Positions 11,740 through 22,623 of a stretch of 64,000 bases of DNA are shown here, in pieces. Source of the stretch: Chlorops oryzae (taxonomy: Eukaryota; Arthropoda; Insecta; Diptera; Chloropidae); NCBI GenBank assembly GCA_020466095.1, contig CM035807.1:104061002-104125001 (forward strand), read 5' to 3'. Under the pieces are notes generated by a model, which saw nothing but the letters and a program-made list of their open reading frames with translations, was not told the DNA's origin and did not search any database. How positions within the stretch are numbered: position 1 is the stretch's first letter; each line of letters starts with the position of its first letter. A program made the translations under genes and the position numbers.

Positions 11740-14238
11740 ATGAGTCCCCCAAGGGAAAATATCGAATTGATGTCATTACCACGAAGACCGTGGGTTAACT
11801 CGGGAGCATCGGGATACACTGGATTACCTTTAAATAGTTTACCCGGTTGGGAGGATATACCATTAAACTGCAAATTGCCAATGTTGAAATGTCCCGGTAA
11901 TGAGGTCATATTTTCAAAAAACAAGATCGGACAAACGGTATGTGTTCATTTACAAGTGTGTGCTCTCTTGTTAAAAAAAAAAAAAAAAAAAATTTTCCCA
12001 GTTCAAATTTGGAAAACACGGATTCGATCTCTCCATGTCTATGAACGATGACATTCCAGAGTATAATCCATTGCATGATAACAATATGAAGTCTTTCTAC
12101 ACTACCAAAGAGAACCTCAAGGTAAAGTAATATGCGGTGGCTAAGAATATATTTTATCCAAATTTTCAACTTAAAGCGCTTGCGAAGAAATGGCGAGATC
12201 ACCGAGAACAATGACGTCATTTGCAATTTAAAGGATTTTAATAAATTTCGCGCCGAATTGCATAAATCGAATTTGTTTGTTATGCTACAAAATCAAACGA
12301 AAATGGTAAGCAATTAGAAGACGAGATTATTGTGAGGATGAAAGATTTTTTTTTTTCTCCCCCTACATAGGAGCTCGATCAGAAGGATTACAAAATGATC
12401 GAGCGTGCTGACAATATTCGTTTGCGTGCTTATGGCGGCCTCTGGACTCGTATACCCGATGTAGCGTTGCGGAAACAGAGCTTAGACGAATCACGAATGA
12501 AAAAATCGATTCATGAGACCGAAAAGACCAAGGACAGATTCTCAAAAGTTCGAGAATTTCGAAAACGTCAAGCCGATGTGCTTGAATACAAAAAGATTTT
12601 AAACAAAGTGAATATGGAAAACCATAAGATCAATTTCATCGATATAAATCGAAAGCATCTTATACATTTGAAAAAACTGATACATTGGAAGCGTGAGCGC
12701 AGCAAGAAACACATGCGGCTTTACTATGAAAATCGTGAACTGGAATTAAAAGAGAAGAGAACTGCATCATGGGAGAAACGGCTGAACGAACGATTGGAAC
12801 AGCAGGCAAGAATCAAACAATTACTAAAAGAAGCGGAAACGAATAAGAATGTCTACATCGAGGTAAGTCACAAGATAAAAATAAAGAAGACCAGACACGA
12901 GTCATTAACATATTCTCGAAAACAATAGAACCATATGAATAGACTCCACGAAATGTGGAATCGTATCGAGTTGGAAATTGAAGAGCGTACCGCTAAGAAA
13001 ATGAAAAAGCTTCGACGAAGGAAAAAGAAGAAGGCTAGTTCTAAGGCCGAGAAACGTCAATCGATGTCAATGGAATACAGTGAGACATTTGAGAAATTGC
13101 TCGATTCGGAGATCTTCGAAGCACTTAAGGCGTCAGTGTGCATGGAGGAGAACCCTCAAATGCCATTCGATCCGGATGATCCAATTTATAAGGCAGCTTC
13201 GTTTATAACAAATAAAATAATATCACACTTCGATAGAGATCTGCGAGGCGACAAGCAACTCTGTAAAGTAATAAAGATTAAATTACTGGAATACTTCGAG
13301 GACGCCACTCAGTTCGTACAATTCGTAAGTATATACCTATATCAATTATATATATCATTTTGAAATCGTTTGCGCGAATTAACCATGGACAATCCTGTAG
13401 CGAGCAAGTCAACTGATATTCGCATCAAGAACTAAAGCTAATGTCATGGATAGCTTGGTTACTAATGCATCGAAATCGGTTGCGTTTAGTAACAATCAAA
13501 GCACAATTGGCACATCGAGTTATTCGATAAATCCATTGATCGATGTTAAGAGTGTTAATGCAAGAAAGAAGACTCCACCTGGATCGTTAACATCGATCCT
13601 GCTCGACGACGTAAGCGTTCAATCAGTATTCTCCAATTTGGATCGTTATGCTATGGTCTTCTTGGAGCATTTTACTGTCAAATTTAAACGCAAGCTCATA
13701 ACTGGTATGGGAAGAAATGTCTTCGCAGCCGTACGCTGCTATTCACATGGAAAAATTATGGATGTCCGAAAGGATCTTCTTGGTAAGACTATAAAAGATC
13801 TATATGTATAACATCATCTATAAAATCTATTCAAATTGCCCCATTGCAGATATCGACGACAAATATTTAGCCGAAATCAGTGCCAAAAGCATACTTGGCT
13901 ATGCAAAGAACCCCTTAGAGTTTCAATCGGCCATTATCTTTTGCACAAATGTTCTCTCTTCTCGTTTGGTTTGGTCATTGCAAAAGATTTTATTGAAACC
14001 TGGACGCGATCCTCGAGGCATTGTACAAACTAATGAGGTGTGTCCCCGCAAATCGGCCTGCACAGCAGATTGCCCATGCGTCTTTTGTGAAAACTGCATG
14101 TTCGATGATACGATTGATTGCAAAGTGAGGGACGATAGCAGAGAAAACTGTGACGAACAAGAGTGCAACGAGCAAGAACAGTCAAAAGAAAAACCCAAAC
14201 GCAAAGGTGACTTTTTATGCTGTCTGACGTGTAATTAA
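11740..14238 (+). CDS. FSIP2-like (fibrous sheath-interacting protein 2) coiled-coil protein
   Basis: Seven exons join without a frame break: 11740-11937, 12002-12121, 12177-12305, 12371-12862, 12929-13324, 13401-13782 and 13850-14238, giving 701 residues. The first 150 residues hold LPMLKCPG, FGKHGFDLS, YNPLHDNNMKSFY and RRNGEITENNDVICNLKDFN. This order and spacing match my recollection of the N-terminus of vertebrate FSIP2, a sperm-tail protein that binds AKAP4. Residues about 160-440 are charged and coiled-coil-like with many Arg, Lys and Glu. The last 70 residues are Cys-rich (ADCPCVFCENC, FLCCLTCN). Vertebrate FSIP2 is about ten times longer, so this would be a short insect form. A testis or flagellar role is inferred from family resemblance only. 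All introns are 51-76 bp with GT-AG ends. Confidence 0.6.
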
Positions 14239-14917
14239 GAAAAGTCGTTGTACATATTCACTCACCTTTCAATTAGTTCTCGATTCGTGTTTTTATGGTT
14301 TGGTTATAAATTTTCAATTAAACTTTTTTTTTTGAACACTAAACAAAATCTTTTTCACTTCACATAAAACAAACAACGTGCCTTCGACGTTCACAGCTGA
14401 TATTTTTTCGAGTAAAACTAGTGCTGCCAGCTTATGTTTTAAGTTTCAATTTTCATAAGCGCCCGGTAGCAAATGACGTAGCAGCCCAGGCGGAAATTTT
14501 CGCATGCATGACAAAATGTCACCAAAGCAGATGAATTGCACGTTCATTTGTAAAAGGAGCAATGGTTGCTCTTGCGAAACGGTCAAAAAACTTATATAAA
14601 TATATATATATATATTATATATGATAGGAACAACTGAAAAAAATCAAAATGATTACGATATAAGGATTTACTATGTTCTAATTTGAAGAAATATAAAAAA
14701 TTAAAGCTTGTTTCTTCCCTAAATCCCCACTTCGTATATGTACTCCTTACTCAAATGACATTTTTATTGACATTAGCAGCATGTCAGACACTTCGCAAAG
14801 TCATGTATGTATGTTACATTTTTTTATATATTGTCATTGGATCATTTAATTTTAAAAGTATTATATTTGATACAATAGTATCCAAAACGGAAAAGTTCCA
14901 CTCGCATGTGTGTAATA
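14239..14917. other. Spacer between the FSIP2-like gene and clp
   Basis: The spacer holds the 3' untranslated region of the FSIP2-like gene, with an ATTAAA-type signal near 14317. An (AT)n stretch sits near 14597-14620. A degenerate GTGCTGCCA near 14411 resembles the GGCAACACT motif seen upstream of other genes. No other gene was seen. Confidence 0.45.
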
Positions 14918-15242
14918 TTGAGGCCTTCTACACTAAGCAATTATAGTTGCGCAACTCATATCGAATTCTCTTTTGGAGTTGCTTTCGTGTCTACATTGGG
15001 CCAGCAACTCCAGTTGCGCGATCGTCAAAAACAACACACAACGCCACTGGCACGTTTGAAAGTAAGAAAGAGATGCCAATTTTACGTTTGAAAGTAAGAA
15101 AGAGATGCACAAAGCGTATCGCGCAAAATTGCCTGTACGAGCAACTCGCGACATCAATTTTCCCCTTACCTTCCCCGTACCTCGTCTCTCCTACAAACTC
15201 GCGAATTGCGCAACTAAAATTGCCTAGTGTAAAAGGCCTCAA
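14918..15242. mobile_element. 325-bp MITE just upstream of clp
   Basis: The ends TTGAGGCCTT and AAGGCCTCAA are inverted. The repeat extends inward over about 35 bp through TACACTARGCAATTWTAGTT and GCGCAA. Internal pieces are also palindromic, with GTTGCGCAA, GCAACTCC and a duplicated GTTTGAAAGTAAGAAAGAG. It ends 36 bp before the GGCAACACT motif of the clp upstream region, so it abuts the promoter. No coding sequence. Confidence 0.8.
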
Positions 15243-15278
15243 TGGAGTCTTCACTTAACTTCGCAAAAAATTAGCTAC

Positions 15279-15287
15279 GGCAACACT
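15279..15287 (+). promoter_or_regulatory. GGCAACACT upstream motif of clp
   Basis: The motif lies 106 bp before the clp start codon and is followed by TGAGCGTCATTG, a possible initiator context. The same nonamer occurs upstream of three other predicted 5' ends (8989, 37613 and 49239). A promoter role is inferred from this recurrence. Confidence 0.45.
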
Positions 15288-15392
15288 GAGCGTCATTGCA
15301 TTGACGTTTGTCAAAATCAGCAGGAAAAAGCGTTTTTGCCAGTAAATTGCAATTGGTCGGTCGGGTGAATCGTTTTTTGTGAGCCAGCAAAA

Positions 15393-16395
15393 ATGGATAT
15401 GCTACTAGCAAGTGTAAGTCAACTTGACTTCAAGTTGGAGCGAGACCTCATCGAGCAGGTTGGCGCCATAGCGCTACCCTTTTATGGAATGGACAGTAAG
15501 TTGAACGATATACATATGAACAAATGGGACCGATTTGGAAAATTGAAATGTTTTTATTATTTACTTAGAATCTATGGCGGCGGTCTGTCAGTTCTTGAAT
15601 TCAAAAATGGGCTTAGAATGCGATAGAGGGTCAGCATGTCCATTCCGGCATATACGTGGGGATAGAACGATTGTTTGCAAACATTGGCTCCGAGGATTGT
15701 GTAAAAAGGGTGATCAGTGTGAATTTCTCCATGAATACGATATGAAAAAAATGCCCGAATGTTATTTCTATTCGCGTTTCAATGCGTGCCATAACAAAGA
15801 GTGTCCATTCCTACATATTGATCCTGAAAGTAAGGTGAAAGATTGCCCTTGGTACGATCGTGGCTTTTGCCGGCATGGACCGCATTGTCGACATCGGCAT
15901 GTTCGTCGTGTTATGTGTATGAATTATTTGGCGGGCTTCTGTATGAATGGCTGGGAATGTAAATACATGCATCCGCGATTTGAGCTTCCAGCTGTATCGG
16001 ATACGAGTAAAGAACAAATAATGAAGAAAATTCCAACTTGTCACTTTTGTGGCGAATTGGGACATAAAGCATCCTCTTGTAGGAAATTGCCACAAGAAGG
16101 ATTCGATTCGAATGAGAATCCGAATCGTTTTAAGCCGAATGGCTATTATTACAACAAATCGTTTTCAATTCCTCAATCTCCGCAGCAACAGAATCAAAAT
16201 TATGGAAACAAAGAGTCGTCCAACGATGGAAATCAAGAAGATTCGAAAGATCCATCACTTTTCCCTGGTCATATGAAAATGTCAAAACCTTTGGAAGAAA
16301 TTACCTGTTACAAGTGCGGAAACAAAGGACATTATGCTAATAAATGTCCCAAAGGACATTTGGCGTTTCTTTCCAACCACCGTAGTCATAAGTAG
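15393..16395 (+). CDS. clp: Clipper / CPSF30 (CPSF4) cleavage and polyadenylation factor subunit
   Basis: This is the zinc-finger RNA-binding subunit of the mRNA 3'-end processing complex, which recognises the AAUAAA signal with WDR33 in the nucleus. Two exons (15393-15495 and 15569-16395) join as GMDKSMAAVCQF and give 309 residues. The N-terminus IEQVGAIALPFYGMDKS is typical. Five CCCH fingers follow: CQFLNSKMGL.., CKHWLRGLCKKGDQCEFLH, CYFYSRFNACHNKECPFLH, CPWYDRGFCRHGPHCRHRH and CMNYLAGFCMNGWECKYMH. Two CCHC knuckles come next, CHFCGELGHKASSC and CYKCGNKGHYANKC, as in flies (mammals have one). The first finger has a wide C-x10-C spacing where mammals have C-x7-C. An AATAAA signal lies at 16447-16452, 52 bp after the stop. 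The reading frame is fully intact. Confidence 0.97.
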
Positions 16396-16452
16396 TAGAG
16401 TTTTCTTGCGAGTGAAATATATTGAACGTAATTGTAAAGACCTTAGAATAAA

Positions 16453-16920
16453 GTCAATGACGAAAGAGTTTGGAGTTTTTCCAATGGACTTATTTGGTTT
16501 ACAGACTATTCAATTTAACTGAATTTAGTAACTTAAGTAGCATTTAGTAGGGAGTTTTTAAACTGAATTTAGGCTATTTAAATTCAGTTGCAATCCTTAC
16601 GCTTTGCTACTTTTTCTCACAAGAATTAGATCAACTGTTTGCCGCATTTCTCAAATAAAAGTGAAATGGAGGGAAATATAAGATTTGAAAGTAATTTTTA
16701 AATGAACATTTTTCCGTTATTTTTCTTTAAGTGACTTGATATTTTCAAATTTTTATCATTTTTTAATCTTCCATAGCATAGCAAGAACATAGCCAAAATA
16801 CAGGTTTGATGCTTCTTTTGCATTCGTAGCCAGAACGTATGTTTGATGGCCAAAATATAGGTGTTGCCAAAAAGCACTGTGACGTTCCTACAAAACGCAA
16901 TCATGATGAAAGGTTTCATT
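16453..16920. other. Downstream of clp, no feature
   Basis: AT-rich sequence with the repeated words ACTGAATTTAG and AGTAGGGAGTTTTTAA near 16520-16575. No gene was seen. Confidence 0.45.
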
Positions 16921-17140
16921 TAAAATATATGGGCATTTCCGCGCCCCCAGTATTTTTTTCGTACATTCGCGACCGCTTTATTTTTGATATCCTTATGAGA
17001 ACTAAAACTCAAAGAAACCCATCTTCTGCACCACATGTGAAGCTATCAAATTACAAAGAAAACTAGAAGGAAAATGTTGAATGAATGAGGTCGCGAACGT
17101 ACGAAAAAAATACTGGTAGCGGAAATGCCTATATATTTTA
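16921..17140. mobile_element. 220-bp foldback element
   Basis: The left arm TAAAATATATGGGCATTTCC continues through AGTATTTTTTTCGTACATTC and GCGACC. It is complemented by the right arm, which ends GGAAATGCCTATATATTTTA. The arms match over about 50 bp. The interior has no coding signal. Confidence 0.75.
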
Positions 17141-17324
17141 GGTACTCGCACGTTTCCAAGTTCTTTGTATAATTTCCCGAATGGAAAGCATTATGGCAAT
17201 TCACAAATTGTTTAAAATTAATGTTAAGACGATTGTCAACAAAGTTGCTGTTGTTTTGTGATTTCGTAAAGTTGAAGCTCAACTGCAATCCTATTAAGAC
17301 ATTGTCGCAAATTGCTTTTTTATT

Positions 17325-17425
17325 ACTTCGCAACTTTTCCCATCGTAAATTTTCATATAAATTTTGACAGTTGTGTGACAAATTTCTCATTTCCCACAAT
17401 TTGCGAAGCTGCATGAGTCCCACTT
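17325..17425 (+). mobile_element. Truncated copy of the AGTGGGACTCATGCAGC MITE
   Basis: The stretch matches 20697-20795 almost base for base, from CTTCGCAACTTTTCCCATCG to GAAGCTGCATGAGTCCCACT. The left terminal repeat present in the 20.7-kb copy is missing here, so this copy is 5'-truncated. Confidence 0.75.
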
Positions 17426-17432
17426 TTTTAAT

Positions 17433-18592
17433 TAACACTTTGGCTGGTGAAAATTTTTGCTAAGCCCAATCGAAATAAAAACCAACTGATTGAACTCGTA
17501 AATTTGGACATTACAGTCTGAAAGGGTGTTTTTTAAATACTTCTTTAAGAGCTAAATTCGGAATTCAAAGAAGCATCTGTCAAAAATAAAAACCCAACAC
17601 CACATCACTTATTACGATTTGTTCAAATAAAAAAATACATTTCTTATGTTTACGACACATATAAGTATATTTAAAATCAGGAGATACAATTCTTTGTATG
17701 TAAAACTATATTACAGATATGGCTAATTAGCACAGGGACACATCTAGAGTTTTGAGTTATAAGTTATAATTAATTAGATCGTGGAATCGCATTCCATTAC
17801 TTAGTTTGTTTTTAATTTACAGTTTTAACTATGAAAAATACTTTGGATGTACACTTTTTGATTTGCTCGACGGCTTAAGTATGATGAAGTGCATTTTTTT
17901 TCTAGTATTTTTTTTTCCTTTTGAGGTATATATTTATCTTGCGTTTATTACATAAAGGTGTTCCTTTTTTTTCTTATTTAGTATAGTGAGTGTTTTAAAA
18001 CAGTTTATTTTCAAAAAATGTAATATATTTTCTATTTTGTATTTATCTTTTAATTGTTGCTTTTGACACTTTTTTATTCTTTCTTAAACCTTACTTCACA
18101 GAAAAACACCATCTTACGAAAACGTGCGTAAAAAATTTAAGTTAATTGGACATTCCAGCAACGAATCGCATGCCAAGATATAAAAAAAGGAACTCAAAAT
18201 TACCAAAGTATGCAGAAAAAAAAAAACAATGATCATTTGTACTTGGATCATTTGTAACTCCGGAATTTTTTCGGCACACTTTGAAGATTCAAAAAAAAAA
18301 AAAAAAAAAAAACAAAAATACATGTTTTCAAGTTGCTAAAAAACAAGATTTTCTAAAAATTATAATAAAGAAAATTGAGAGAATTGATAAGGGATATACT
18401 TAGAAATACTTTGATCTCAACTTCGCGACAATAGATTAAGAAATAAATTTATATTTCAGAAATGCTGTGAAAAAAGTCGTCTGCAGAAATTCTTTTAACA
18501 AATCAAAGAGAAACAGCTTCAAGACAAAAGATTAATTTATAAATGCATGCTGGGCATCACGCTCCGTATTTTGTAGATATTGCTTTGAAAAT

Positions 18593-18630
<38 letters not shown>

Positions 18631-18686
18631 TTCCACTTTTCACACGAATAATATTTAAAAATTCGTCTGCCAAATATCCCCTCTCT
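17433..18686. other. AT-rich intergenic stretch
   Basis: Long T- and A-runs (for example 18285-18312 and 18595-18623). No gene, RNA or repeat family was recognised. Confidence 0.5.
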
Positions 18687-18820
18687 TTAAGGGCCAACAT
18701 TACCACCTATTTAAATATGATTTAAATGGAAAGAACTGTCAAATCCCATACAAAAAAAATCAAATTTAAAAAAAAATTATTTAAATATGATTTAAATGTC
18801 GTGGTAATATGTGGCCCTTA
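18687..18820. mobile_element. 134-bp MITE (TTAAGGGCC ends)
   Basis: The left end TTAAGGGCCAACATTACCAC and the right end GTGGTAATATGTGGCCCTTA are inverted repeats. An internal TTTAAATATGATTTAAATG is present twice as a direct repeat. The TTA at both edges is a candidate target-site duplication. Confidence 0.75.
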
Positions 18821-18992
18821 GTTTATAAAATTCCGAAATTTTTGTTAGTGAGTCTTCGAACAAAAACTGGAAAAAGATTCGTTTATGTTATAGAAAATAA
18901 ATTTTTTTACCATTATTTACTTAAAACAAAAAATTTTATACACAAAATATACGTTTACAAAACAAAATTCCTCTTTCATAAGAAAATAATAT

Positions 18993-19121
18993 GGGTCCTC
19001 ATGCAACACATTTACACCGTGTAAACTGAGCGAAGTAAAACTGTCAAAATTGCATACAAAATTTGACAGTTTTACGAACTTCACTCAGCTTACACGGTGT
19101 AAATGCGTTGCATGAGGACCC
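18993..19121. mobile_element. 129-bp palindromic MITE, copy 1 (GGGTCCTCATGCAAC ends)
   Basis: It is almost a perfect hairpin. GGGTCCTCATGCAACACATT at the left mirrors AATGCGTTGCATGAGGACCC at the right. Inner arms contain ACACCGTGTAA and AAACTGTCAAA. A second copy lies at 62689-62816, which establishes it as a mobile family. No coding sequence. Confidence 0.85.
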
Positions 19122-19234
19122 TTATAATAATAATTATAAGTATAATAAATTTTCACATCGTCATCGTATTACACAAAATCCCGCATTTAGACCCCCTATT
19201 CCATAATACAAACAAAAAACAAATGAAACATACT

Positions 19235-20492
19235 TTACACATCATGACTTAACAGCAAAGGCGCTTCATGATAACGAGCCGACGATCCATGAAAACTAGT
19301 GCACGGCAACAGCCACAATGCAGGATTGGATGATCCGAAGACATCAGCCAGTAAATGTATCTTACGTCGATGGGGGCGAAAAGATCCTTTCTGTTGTACT
19401 GCTTCAACAGCTGTCTCATCGAACAGAATAGCATGCATCTGATCGACCATTATAGCAATAACAAAAAGTCCAAAGAGTACCGATTCCAATAATAACACGA
19501 TGCTGTGTAGTCTACAGATAAAATATACAAAAAAAAAAAAAAAAAACAAATTAATAAAATGCAACCAGAACTGGTAAATACAAGGAGCATTTGCTTACAA
19601 TCTGGTTTGTGATTCCATTATGTTTTTAGCTGTTCTCTCTTCTTCAATTGGATATAAGAATGAGCCAACAACTAAGCCTATAGAATAAAGCGATAAAATG
19701 CCAACGTAGACCAAAAATTGTAAAAAGAATTTCTGATTCCTTTCTCCAACGCAATTATTGATCCATGGGCAATGGTGATCCATTTTTCTAATGCAACGTT
19801 TACAAATGCGACAATGGTGGGCCCGAGGTGGACGATATGTTTCACAACGGGAACAAATAGTCCATCCCTGACCATTGCTATTCGTCTTTGTGTGAGAGAA
19901 ACCCAAACGATTGGATTTCATTGGCAATGGTACACAGCCAGGATCATATAGCACTGCCTTCGAATGCGATAGGCCAAGCAAGAACACAATTGTGTTGAAA
20001 AGTACAACATGTAATGGCGCCCAAATGCTGGAACAGAAACATAAACAGTTCGTTTTTTAAGTACACACGTACTTCAAAAGTGACATAATTCAAAAGAAAA
20101 TATAAAACACTTCACGACTTGATTTGTTTGCTTTTTCAAGAAATTTCGATTTCTCGCAAGCATGTTCACATAAAATTTGTGAAGCGATTCATTAGGAAAA
20201 TTATTGAATTCAAAAGAATTTGAATTTGTTTATTTTTCAAGAGATAATTCAATTCGTCCGAAAAATGTCGAATTCGGAGTTGTGCCACTTTTGATGATAT
20301 GTATATTTACCTTGTTTGCATTGGAAGAATTATCCAACGCATCACAACATATTCGGCATAGAAAACGGCGCCATAGGTGACGATGAGGCATGCAACGCCG
20401 CAAGGATCGCGCACAAAACGCATGAAAACACTTTTTATTAAATTGTTTTCATATAGGGATGTGCAGAAAATATCGATGGATGGAAATGTCAT
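19235..20492 (-). CDS. ZDHHC3/7 (GODZ)-type palmitoyltransferase
   Basis: This is an integral membrane protein S-acyltransferase of the Golgi-located GODZ class. Three exons (20311-20492, 19599-20027, 19235-19511) join in frame and give 295 residues. The N-terminus has MRFVRDPCGVACLIVTYG, matching the RDPCG start of the ZDHHC3/7 family. Membrane segments lie at about 33-56 and 63-83. Then come DPGCVPLP (the DPG motif), CSRCETYRPPRAHHCRIC and MDHHCPWINNCVGERNQKFF with the catalytic DHHC at 144-147, followed by two further membrane segments. The tail has VFGSSNPALWLLP. The reading frame is fully open, unlike the other DHHC gene in the window. The nearest Drosophila relative is probably the ZDHHC3/7 orthologue, but the exact gene cannot be fixed here. 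Confidence 0.9.
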
Positions 20493-20552
20493 TGTTTTGA
20501 CACATCGGTTCGATACTTTTGAGTGGTTTTTCTTAAGTTCGATATATTGAAA

Positions 20553-20559
20553 ATCGATA
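20553..20559 (-). promoter_or_regulatory. DRE-like TATCGAT upstream of the ZDHHC3/7 gene
   Basis: Read on the minus strand, CTATCGATTTT lies about 60 bp upstream of the start codon, with ATATATCGAAC following. It resembles the DREF-binding element of housekeeping fly promoters. The function is inferred from sequence and position only. Confidence 0.4.
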
Positions 20560-20668
20560 GCTGAAATCCCAAATCGAGCAATGATGCTTCGGGATCATGG
20601 CGTGTGTGTTTGGGGGAAAGGGATGTTTGTTTGAAATTTAAAAAACATATTTTATTCAACAAAAGATT

Positions 20669-20795
20669 AGTGGTACTCATGCAGCTTCGCAAATGCCTTC
20701 GCAACTTTTCCCATCGTAAATTTTCATATAAATTTTGACAGTTGTGTGACAAATTTCTCATTTGCCACAATTTGCGAAGCTGCATGAGTCCCACT
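20669..20795. mobile_element. 127-bp MITE, complete copy (AGTGGGACTCATGCAGC ends)
   Basis: The ends are 26-bp inverted repeats: AGTGGTACTCATGCAGCTTC plus GCAAAT at the left, and its complement at the right with one mismatch. The interior has GACAGTTGTGTGACAAATTT. A truncated copy lies at 17325-17425. It sits about 180 bp upstream of the ZDHHC3/7-type gene. Confidence 0.85.
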
Positions 20796-22154
20796 AATGT
20801 GAAATGGTCGATTGTCGCAAATTAGGAATTCGTTGAAAAGCTACCGGGGGTAAGTTTTTGCCCTAAATGCTTGAATAATAATTGCAAGATTTTGGAAATG
20901 AGAGAAATTTTGAGAGAGCAATTTTATACCTCTTCTAGCCCAAACTAGCTTAGGGCAGATTGGGTAAAATGGCATGCAGTCAACTTTTTGAAAATTAAAT
21001 ATTTTAAATTTGAAAAGTAGATTTGTAGGATTTGACATTTTCCCAAATTTTTTTTTTATAGCAATATTACAAGATATTTAAAAATTTATAAATGCAAATA
21101 TCGATTTTGCCTAATGTATTTCACCAAACGAAAATTTTTTAAAAATATTTTTTTTTAAATGATATTTAGACATTTACAAAATTAGCCTAGTTCGTTTAAA
21201 TTTTAATTTTTTAATGATTATGTTGTAAAGACCCTGTTTTAGCATAGAAAAACATGTTTTGATTACATTGCATTTTCTAAGCAATTTATATACGAATTAA
21301 ATATCTGCGCATTATGAACGAAACAAGCAAAGCTTGATAAATTTATGTTGATTTTTGGATTACTAGCTTTTTAGAAACGTATGTAGCACTTTTGATCGAA
21401 AAATTGCGCGCACACTTAAGAGTCCATGCTCTATGAAATAATATTCTAAGGCATTTACAGTAATTTGAATGAATCACAATTTTTATTTGCAAATGACAAT
21501 TGCGAAATTTGCACACGTATTCATCTATCTTGAATAAATTTATTAACATGTAATTTGACTACTATATGACAGGACTGCTACACATGTTTGCTATCTTAAA
21601 AAAGTTGAATATTGAAATTGAAATTTAAAATAAAAATATTTTCAATTTAATTTTAATAAATTGTTTAATAATAAAATTATTTTTGCGTAATATTGGCCAA
21701 ACTTAGAAAAATAATTTCACAATTTCATATAAAGTGAAACTGTTACGTTCCATGCGAAATTTCAGTAGCTGCTTCATGAATATTTCACCTATGAAATTGT
21801 ATGAAGAAATAGCAATGTGCGAAACACGTGACTTCAATAATTTTACAGCGTTGACAATTAATGTGTTTGACATTAAATAATTGGAAGCCAGAATAGATCG
21901 CAGTACTATGCGATGCGTTTTCCAGCGCTTTGAATAGCACTCGAGCAGAATAGATTAAGGTTCAGAATAGACTATAAAATTGAAATTTCGTTTGTGATAA
22001 AGTTAAATAATTTGTTATAAATAAAAGCAAAAGAAAATCGTATGCCGTCACTTCGTAAAACAAAAAGCAAAAGTGGCGTCACGGAAGGAAAAGCGGAAGC
22101 AGGTAATTGAAGATTTGCTTTGTTGGTCGTGGTGTCATTGGTAAAGGGAAGAGG
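20796..22154. other. AT-rich intergenic stretch
   Basis: No gene-like sequence. AT-rich words and long A/T runs. Confidence 0.45.
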
Positions 22155-22290
22155 ATGGTTTGGCAGGAATTTAGAAGAATTTGGAATTAGGAAATGAAGA
22201 GTGCCGCGACTTTGGCACGTATTTGGCAGGAATTTGCATGAATTTGGCAGGAATTTGACACGAATTTGGCGGGAATTCGGCACGAAGTCA
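22155..22290 (+). repeat. Short degenerate tandem repeat (GAATTTGGCAG)
   Basis: About eight imperfect 11-14-bp units built on GAATTTGGCAG or GAATTTGGCACG. The reading frame across it on the minus strand repeats NSRQIRVKFLPNSCKFLPN and has no other sign of being a gene. Confidence 0.65.
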
Positions 22291-22623
22291 AAACAACTTC
22301 CATGTGCTAGTTCTAGTCATCTTATTCTTTAGCTTCGTCACTACTTGAAAAGTTCAAATATTTTAGATTTTGGGGAATTTATGAGATGTCCCGCAAAAAT
22401 AGAGGTATGAAAAGCATGGTTTTGGAACCATTTACGACTTGAATGAATGAATGATTAATAGATATGGAATTATAGATTCCCTAAACTAATATAAAGATGT
22501 TTGCCCATAAACTATCGATGGTGCATTGGATGAAAGAGATATTTACTCATTATATTTATAGAGATGTGAAGATATATCTTATTAAATAATATTTCCCGTT
22601 ATTTCTTGAAAGGTTGCCTCAAC

